Below are positions 32,463-36,633 of a stretch of 36,633 nt of DNA, one piece after another (positions within the stretch are counted from its first letter, which is position 1; each line of letters begins with the position of its first letter). The stretch is from Treponema sp. (GTDB lineage Bacteria > Spirochaetota > Spirochaetia > Treponematales > Treponemataceae): positions 1 to 36,633 of the forward strand of contig JAEETM010000035.1 of NCBI GenBank assembly GCA_016290335.1, written 5' to 3'. The translations under genes were made by a program, and so were the position numbers. The notes below the pieces were generated by a model. It ran no database searches, was not told the origin of the DNA, and was given only the letters and a program-made list of their open reading frames with translations.

Positions 32463-33902
32463 TTATTCCATTTTTAAGCTATAATCTTTTTTCATTCCAT
32501 GTGCGCCAAATATCTGCCATTCGCCTTGTCCCAGTCTCTGTAAAATAGCCTTACGCTCCATTGCGCATAAGGCCGGATCTGTGTCTACAGAAGTCATAAG
32601 AACTGGTGCATACTGATTGTACTCTGTCTGTTCCTTTGTCATTCCGTGAATGTTTACATATATATCGCCGGAAAAAACTATGTGATGTGTATAGTCAATG
32701 AGCACACTTTCTCCCGGAAGGTGTCCGCCTTTTCCTTCGTAAACTTCAAAATGCAGCTCACCAAAATCAAAAAATCCAGTCTGAACAAGAGCTTCTGTCT
32801 GCTGTTCAGGAGACTGCCATAGAGCCTGGACCTTTGCCGGTTCAGGTGGCTGGTAGCAGGTGAGTGCCTTGCAAATATTTATATAGGGCTTATGTAAAGG
32901 ATTTTGTTCCCGGTAACCGTTCTTGCCATTGTATTCTAGCTCCAGACATTTCTTTGATTTTGAGCTTGCATAGATTTCATCAAAAAGAGGAAGAAGCCCG
33001 CAATGGTCTACGTCTGCATGTGTGATGTAAATGCGTTTTTTGATTTTATCAAAATCAGGAAGAAGAGTTTTAAAAAGCTTCAGCATTTCGTCCTTATAGA
33101 GTGCATAACCGCTGTCTATAAAAAGAGTTTCGTTGTTACTCTGGATGATTGCTGTGTTACTTCCACAAGGGGGCTCAATCAAAATGATTTTTGTATTCTC
33201 TGTGATTTTGTGATTTGTTATTCGCGGTAAAAACTTTTCTCCACGACAGGCTGCCAGAAGATGTGCAAAACGGCTGATGCTTTCAAAAGTTTTATATGGA
33301 GAAAGACCTTTTTCATCAAGCATCTGCATTACAATATTTGTGTTTATTAAAAGCTCATCTCGTAAGCTTTCAGAAAGCCCAAGACACTGAACAAGCTCCG
33401 AAACAAAGGAATTATAAAAAATGCTGTTGTCCAGAATCTTTTCTGAATGATTATAGTCAAGAAGTCTTACAGGGCAGAGAGCTTGTGCTTTTTTCAGAAA
33501 CTCATTTAATTTTGTTTCATCACCAACAAAAAGCCCCATCTTAAAAGCCTGAAAATCACTTCCATTTTCCTGTGAGCTGATATAGGAAATATTTAACTGG
33601 AAATCATTTATAAGCCGCAGTATTTCTGTAACGCTTCCAGGCTTGTCTGCAAGGGTAAACTCCAGAAGAACAATGCTTGGTTCTGTTTTAGTATTATGCA
33701 GGTAACCGATTTCCCAAAGAAGTAAATCTGCTTCTTTGAGTTTTTCTTCATCACCTTCTGCATCTATAAAAAGAGTGTGAGAATCAACAGCTTTGTTATA
33801 GCTTACTCGGGTGATATTTATTCCTAGCTTTGCAAAACATTCACTTGCTTTAAGAAATGCACCAATATGATTTGGCATGTTTGTGATATAGGTTTTCTTC
33901 AT
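32463..33902 (-). CDS. ACT-ACT-metallo-beta-lactamase-fold fusion protein
   Basis: 479 residues, cytosolic. Two ACT-like domains (about 1-70, NHIGAFLKASECFAKLGINITRV; and 76-150, LADKPGSVTEILRLINDF) are followed by a helical linker (155-225) and a metallo-beta-lactamase-fold domain (about 235-479). The metal motif reads THADVDHCG: His295, Asp297, Asp299, His300, where most family members have HxHxDH. Later ligands appear as GGHLPGES, FSGDIY and FGAHG. The ACT domains suggest that an amino acid or other small molecule controls the hydrolase. The substrate is unknown. It is convergent with the response regulator (14-base gap) and transcribed alone. Confidence 0.8.
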   Translation of the reverse strand: MKKTYITNMPNHIGAFLKASECFAKLGINITRVSYNKAVDSHTLFIDAEGDEEKLKEADLLLWEIGYLHNTKTEPSIVLLEFTLADKPGSVTEILRLINDFQLNISYISSQENGSDFQAFKMGLFVGDETKLNEFLKKAQALCPVRLLDYNHSEKILDNSIFYNSFVSELVQCLGLSESLRDELLINTNIVMQMLDEKGLSPYKTFESISRFAHLLAACRGEKFLPRITNHKITENTKIILIEPPCGSNTAIIQSNNETLFIDSGYALYKDEMLKLFKTLLPDFDKIKKRIYITHADVDHCGLLPLFDEIYASSKSKKCLELEYNGKNGYREQNPLHKPYINICKALTCYQPPEPAKVQALWQSPEQQTEALVQTGFFDFGELHFEVYEGKGGHLPGESVLIDYTHHIVFSGDIYVNIHGMTKEQTEYNQYAPVLMTSVDTDPALCAMERKAILQRLGQGEWQIFGAHGMKKDYSLKME

Positions 33903-34005
33903 AATAAAGCTAATATATCACATTTTCCGGGCTCTGTGCATATAATAACATTTAATTATACTAAAGTTCTTTAATATTTTTTAAATTTTCTCTTGAAAAT
34001 CTCGG

Positions 34006-34011
34006 TATAAT
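34006..34011 (+). promoter_or_regulatory. Candidate -10 box for the XRE-cupin gene
   Basis: TATAAT preceded by GG but without a convincing -35 at 17 bases. A start near 34018 would give a leader of about 168 bases containing a palindromic repeat and a GC-rich stretch. Confidence 0.3.
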
Positions 34012-34022
34012 TCTGTAAGATA

Positions 34023-34050
34023 AGATTGTCGGGTCAAGCCTGACAATGAG
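34023..34050 (-). repeat. CTTGA-loop palindromic repeat before the XRE-cupin gene
   Basis: Stem ATTGTCGGG/CCTGACAAT (one wobble) around TCAAG, which is CTTGA on the minus strand; the AGATT start is the family's AATCT end reversed. Confidence 0.78.
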
Positions 34051-34170
34051 TGAGCGCTGGTAGCACCTGCGCAGCAGCCGACCGCAAGGGAGCCTTTGGC
34101 GGACTGAGGACGGTGAGCGTTAGCGAAGTGCGGACATAGCGACCCGAGCGGAGCGAGGGGCACTCCCACA
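34051..34170. other. GC-rich noncoding stretch in an AT-rich context
   Basis: About 80 of 120 bases are G or C (67%), against roughly 40% around it. It has short purine-rich echoes such as GAGCG, TTAGCGAAG and CGGAGCGAG. An open frame on the minus strand crosses it and the adjacent repeat, but its composition is not protein-like. It separates the repeat from the ribosome site of the XRE-cupin gene and may be part of a larger dispersed element or a structured leader. Confidence 0.5.
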
Positions 34171-34185
34171 AAAAAGAGGTGCAGT

Positions 34186-34737
34186 ATGAACGAAGAAATC
34201 AAAGCTGTAGCACAACGATTAATCGGTTTACGTGACATTATGGACGTAAGCGTGGAAGAAGCTGCCGGTGTTTGCGGTGTTTCTATTGAACAGTATCAAA
34301 AGTACGAAAGTGGCTATGTTGATATTCCGGTTGGCATTTTACAGTCAATGGCAAAAAAATACGGTATTGATTTAGGAACCTTGATTTCTGGTGATGAACC
34401 TCGAATGAAAACCTACTGCCTTACCAAAAAGGATAAAGGTCTTTCTGTTGACCGCCGCAGCGACTACAAATATCAGGCACTTGCTGCAGGCTTCCAGAAC
34501 CGCAAGGCTGACCCTTTTATTGTTACAATCACACCGGAAGAAACCCGCGAGATTCACTATAATGCGCATCCAGGCCACGAGTTTGAATATATGATTGAAG
34601 GCTCCATGAAAATTGTCGTTGACGGTAAAGAAATGGTACTCGAAGAAGGCGACAGCATTTATTTTGATGCTACCAAGCAGCACGGTATGCAGGCCTTGAA
34701 CAATAAAAAAGCTAAGTTTTTGGCAATAATAATTTAA
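34186..34737 (+). CDS. XRE-family regulator with C-terminal cupin domain
   Basis: 183 residues. The N-terminal helix-turn-helix (about 1-65) contains DVSVEEAAGVCGVSIEQYQKYE. A cupin domain follows at about 105-183, with HPGHEFEYMIEGSMKIVVDG and LEEGDSIYFDATKQHGM holding the His/Glu metal-site pattern. Such HTH-cupin proteins sense a small metabolite and control a neighbouring gene, and this type often precedes an acyl-CoA synthetase, as here. SD GAGGTG is 8 bases before the ATG. The GC-rich leader and a repeat lie upstream. Confidence 0.9.
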   Translation: MNEEIKAVAQRLIGLRDIMDVSVEEAAGVCGVSIEQYQKYESGYVDIPVGILQSMAKKYGIDLGTLISGDEPRMKTYCLTKKDKGLSVDRRSDYKYQALAAGFQNRKADPFIVTITPEETREIHYNAHPGHEFEYMIEGSMKIVVDGKEMVLEEGDSIYFDATKQHGMQALNNKKAKFLAIII

Positions 34738-34746
34738 AATTACACT

Positions 34747-34774
34747 GTCATTCTCGTGCTTGTCACGGGAATCT
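34747..34774 (+). repeat. Palindromic repeat before the acyl-CoA synthetase, forward half of an inverted pair
   Basis: Stem ATTCTCGTG/CACGGGAAT (one wobble) around CTTGT, with GTC and CT ends. Confidence 0.75.
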
Positions 34775-34778
34775 TAGA

Positions 34779-34806
34779 AGATTGTCGGGTCAAGCCCGAC
34801 AATGAC
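34779..34806 (-). repeat. CTTGA-loop palindromic repeat, reverse half of an inverted pair
   Basis: Perfect stem ATTGTCGGG/CCCGACAAT around TCAAG, with AG at the start and GAC at the end. Only four bases (TAGA) separate it from the forward copy, so the two form a head-to-head unit. An ATG at 34802 falls within it and is not the real gene start. Confidence 0.82.
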
Positions 34807-34825
34807 ATATATAAGGATATACAAA

Positions 34826-36520
34826 ATGCTTGAAGATTTTCTAGAAAAAACTGAGTTTACAGATTATAAAGATTTTTTTGAAAACTATAAAATAAAGGTG
34901 CCTGCAAACTTCAACTTTGGTTACGATGTAGTTGATGTTCTGGCACAGCGTACTCCAGATGCCACAGCCTTTATCTGGTGCAATGACAATGATGAAGAGC
35001 TGGTAATGAGCTTTGGTGAACTCAAAGAACGTACCGACCGAGCCGCCGTATATTTCCGCAGTATTGGCATTAAACGTGGGGACTTTGTAATGCTCATTTT
35101 GCAGCGTCGCTACGAGTTCTGGATTTCCATTGTTGCCTTGCATAAAATTGGTGCTGCCGTAATTCCTGCAACTCACATGCTTACAAAAGAAGATATTGTT
35201 TTCCGCTGTAATGCCGCTTATATCAAGGCAGTTGTTGCAGTTGACCATCGAGAGCTTTTCAAATATATAGAAGATGCCCAGAAAGAGTGTCCTTCGCTTA
35301 AAACTCTTGTGGCAGTTCCACCGTTTGGAATTGACCAGGGTATGAGCGATGAGTTTAAGCAAAATCATCCAACCTGGCTCGATTTTACTGAGGGCTGTAA
35401 GAATGTAAGTGAAGCGGATCTTAATGAGTTCCGTTCTCTTAAACGCGAAGAAATCAGCAAAAATGATGATATTCTTCTTGCTTATTTTACTTCCGGTACA
35501 ACAAGCCATCCAAAACTTGTTTCACACAACTATCTTTATCCGCTCGGACACATTGTTACAGCCAGCTACTGGCAGCAGGTTCAGAAGGGTGGACTTCACC
35601 TTACAGTGGCTGATACCGGTTGGGGAAAGGCAGTTTGGGGTAAGCTTTACGGTCAGTGGATTGCTGAATGTTCTGTATTTATTTATGACTATCACGACAA
35701 GTTTAAGCCAATTGATCTTATCAAGCAGATTGAAAAACATCATATTACTTCCTTCTGTGCTCCTCCAACAATCTACCGCTTCCTTATCCAGGAGGATTTG
35801 ACCAAGTATAATTTCTCAAGTTGTCTACATTGGTCTACAGCCGGAGAGCCATTGAGTGAGGAAGTATTCAATAAGTGGAAGGAAATCACTGGAAAAGAGA
35901 TCCGCGAAGGCTTTGGACAGACAGAAACAACTCTTTCTCTCTTCAATTACGGCAACGAACGCATAAAACCAGGAAGCCTTGGAAAGCCTGCTCCTTATTA
36001 CAATGTTACTTTAATAGACGATGAAGGTAACGAGGTTGAAGACGGTGAAGTTGGCGAAATCGTAGTTGATATGAAAAATGGTAACTTCCCGGGCCTCTTT
36101 ATGGAATACTTTGGTGACCAGGCCCGTACAAAAGCAGTTATGCACGACGGCTACTATCATACAAGCGATAACGCCTGGCGTGATGAAGACGGTTACTTTT
36201 GGTTCACCGGCCGCAATGACGACGTAATCAAGTGTTCAGGTTACCGAATCGGTACCTTTGAGGTTGAATCTGTTCTTATGCAGCACCCGGCCGTTGTAGA
36301 ATGTGCCGTTACCGCCGCCCCAGACCCGGTCCGTGGACAGGTTGTAAAAGCTACAATCGTTCTTGCCAAAGGTTATACACCAAGTGATGAGCTTGTAAAG
36401 GATATTCAGAACTTTGTAAAGAAAACTACAGCTCCTTATAAGTACCCTAGAATTGTTGCCTTTGCAGACAGCCTTCCAAAAACAATTTCCGGCAAAATCA
36501 TGCGAAAGGATATTAAATAG
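34826..36520 (+). CDS. AMP-forming acyl-CoA synthetase
   Basis: 564 residues from the ATG at 34826 (AAGGA 8 bases upstream); an in-frame ATG at 34802 lies within the palindromic repeat. It belongs to the ANL superfamily of adenylate-forming enzymes, which activate a carboxylic acid with ATP and transfer it to CoA. The phosphate loop reads YFTSGTTSHPK, GFGQTETT is the A5 motif, YHTSDNAWRDEDGYFWFTGRNDD the A7-A8 region, and the C-terminal catalytic Lys lies in KTISGKIMRKD. The sequence is nearest the medium-chain/acetyl-CoA synthetase-like group, but the substrate cannot be read. It follows the XRE-cupin gene, its likely regulator. Confidence 0.92.
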   Translation: MLEDFLEKTEFTDYKDFFENYKIKVPANFNFGYDVVDVLAQRTPDATAFIWCNDNDEELVMSFGELKERTDRAAVYFRSIGIKRGDFVMLILQRRYEFWISIVALHKIGAAVIPATHMLTKEDIVFRCNAAYIKAVVAVDHRELFKYIEDAQKECPSLKTLVAVPPFGIDQGMSDEFKQNHPTWLDFTEGCKNVSEADLNEFRSLKREEISKNDDILLAYFTSGTTSHPKLVSHNYLYPLGHIVTASYWQQVQKGGLHLTVADTGWGKAVWGKLYGQWIAECSVFIYDYHDKFKPIDLIKQIEKHHITSFCAPPTIYRFLIQEDLTKYNFSSCLHWSTAGEPLSEEVFNKWKEITGKEIREGFGQTETTLSLFNYGNERIKPGSLGKPAPYYNVTLIDDEGNEVEDGEVGEIVVDMKNGNFPGLFMEYFGDQARTKAVMHDGYYHTSDNAWRDEDGYFWFTGRNDDVIKCSGYRIGTFEVESVLMQHPAVVECAVTAAPDPVRGQVVKATIVLAKGYTPSDELVKDIQNFVKKTTAPYKYPRIVAFADSLPKTISGKIMRKDIK

Positions 36521-36555
36521 ATATTTACGAAAGGTTTTAAATAAATAATTTCTAC

Positions 36556-36619
36556 AAAATCTCCTGTGGGTGTGGTATAATAGTAAAATATTTATACAAA
36601 TATTGCTGCAGGAGATTTT
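36556..36619 (+). promoter_or_regulatory. Inverted repeat enclosing a promoter and masking a ribosome site
   Basis: AAAATCTCCTG (36556-36566) is the exact reverse complement of CAGGAGATTTT (36609-36619), which contains the SD of the gene starting at 36622. TATAAT lies between them at 36576-36581. Read-through RNA from upstream would contain both arms and hide the SD; RNA started at this promoter (near 36588) would lack the left arm. Confidence 0.5.
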
Positions 36620-36621
36620 TT

Positions 36622-36633
36622 ATGACTGACTCA
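36622..36633 (+). CDS. Start of a gene cut by the window end
   Basis: ATG at 36622 preceded by AGGAG (36610-36614) at a good distance. Only MTDS is visible, so no function can be assigned. Confidence 0.6.

Noticed and set aside
33981..34238. Open reading frame on the minus strand over the GC-rich stretch
   Set aside because: It crosses the palindromic repeat and the start of the XRE-cupin gene, has no SD and reads like translated repeat sequence.
25631..34806. CRISPR array, considered because of repeated palindromes
   Set aside because: The copies are scattered, in both orientations, with no regular spacers or cas genes.
34841..35509. 222-codon minus-strand frame over the acyl-CoA synthetase
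   Set aside because: The plus strand carries a complete ANL enzyme with all motifs; the antisense frame shows none.

Overview
The window looks like a chromosomal piece of a gut- or rumen-type Treponema (Spirochaetes). The evidence is an AT-rich sequence (roughly 40% GC), a spirochaete-style flagellar rod cluster (flgF-flgG and a short FlgJ that has only the rod-binding domain), and the run murG-cvpA-holB-NtrB-type kinase-NtrC-type regulator, an order I recall from T. pallidum. A lipoprotein GH5 glucanase, glgC and an Opp oligopeptide transporter suggest a plant-polymer-fed anaerobe. Species assignment is inference.

Layout. 1-1747 (-): a partial [FeFe]-hydrogenase-like sensor ending in a GGDEF domain whose signature has decayed. 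1833-7355 (+): a compact murG-cvpA-holB-kinase-regulator operon. 7356-7799: a palindrome-dense gap. 7800-9095 (-): glgC. 9262-11505 (+): flgF-flgG-flgJ behind a very good sigma-28 promoter, then tRNA-Gly(CCC) and its terminator. 11710-14348 (-): radical SAM protein, flavodoxin and two tandem glutathione peroxidases. The peroxidases are divergent from an OhrR regulator (14538-15011, +), with two identical OhrR-like boxes between. 15092-18324 (+): murC, YicC, cytidylate kinase. 18329-21420 (-): TerB-like protein, FakB and FakA. 21595-27467 (+): oppB-C-D-F-A. 27633-32449 (+): GH5 enzyme, then a NarL-type two-component pair. 32463-33902 (-): an ACT-ACT-metallo-beta-lactamase fusion. 34186-36520 (+): XRE-cupin regulator and acyl-CoA synthetase. 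36622 onward: the first codons of another gene.

Most notable observation. The substrate-binding lipoprotein OppA (25710-27467) appears circularly permuted. The segment that normally ends an SBP family 5 protein sits at its N terminus, directly after the lipoprotein signal, and the protein stops where that segment would normally begin.

Second theme. A dispersed family of small palindromes runs through the accessory gaps. Stems differ, but the five-base loop CTTGA (TCAAG on the other strand) is mostly constant, and many copies share GTCAT...AATCT ends. Copies flank the permuted oppA, sit between flagellar genes, form an inverted pair before the acyl-CoA synthetase, and one is read in frame inside murC. 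A related hairpin separates the Shine-Dalgarno sequence from the start codon of flgG. Two peptidoglycan genes, murG and murC, have -10 boxes so close to the ATG that their mRNAs should be leaderless.
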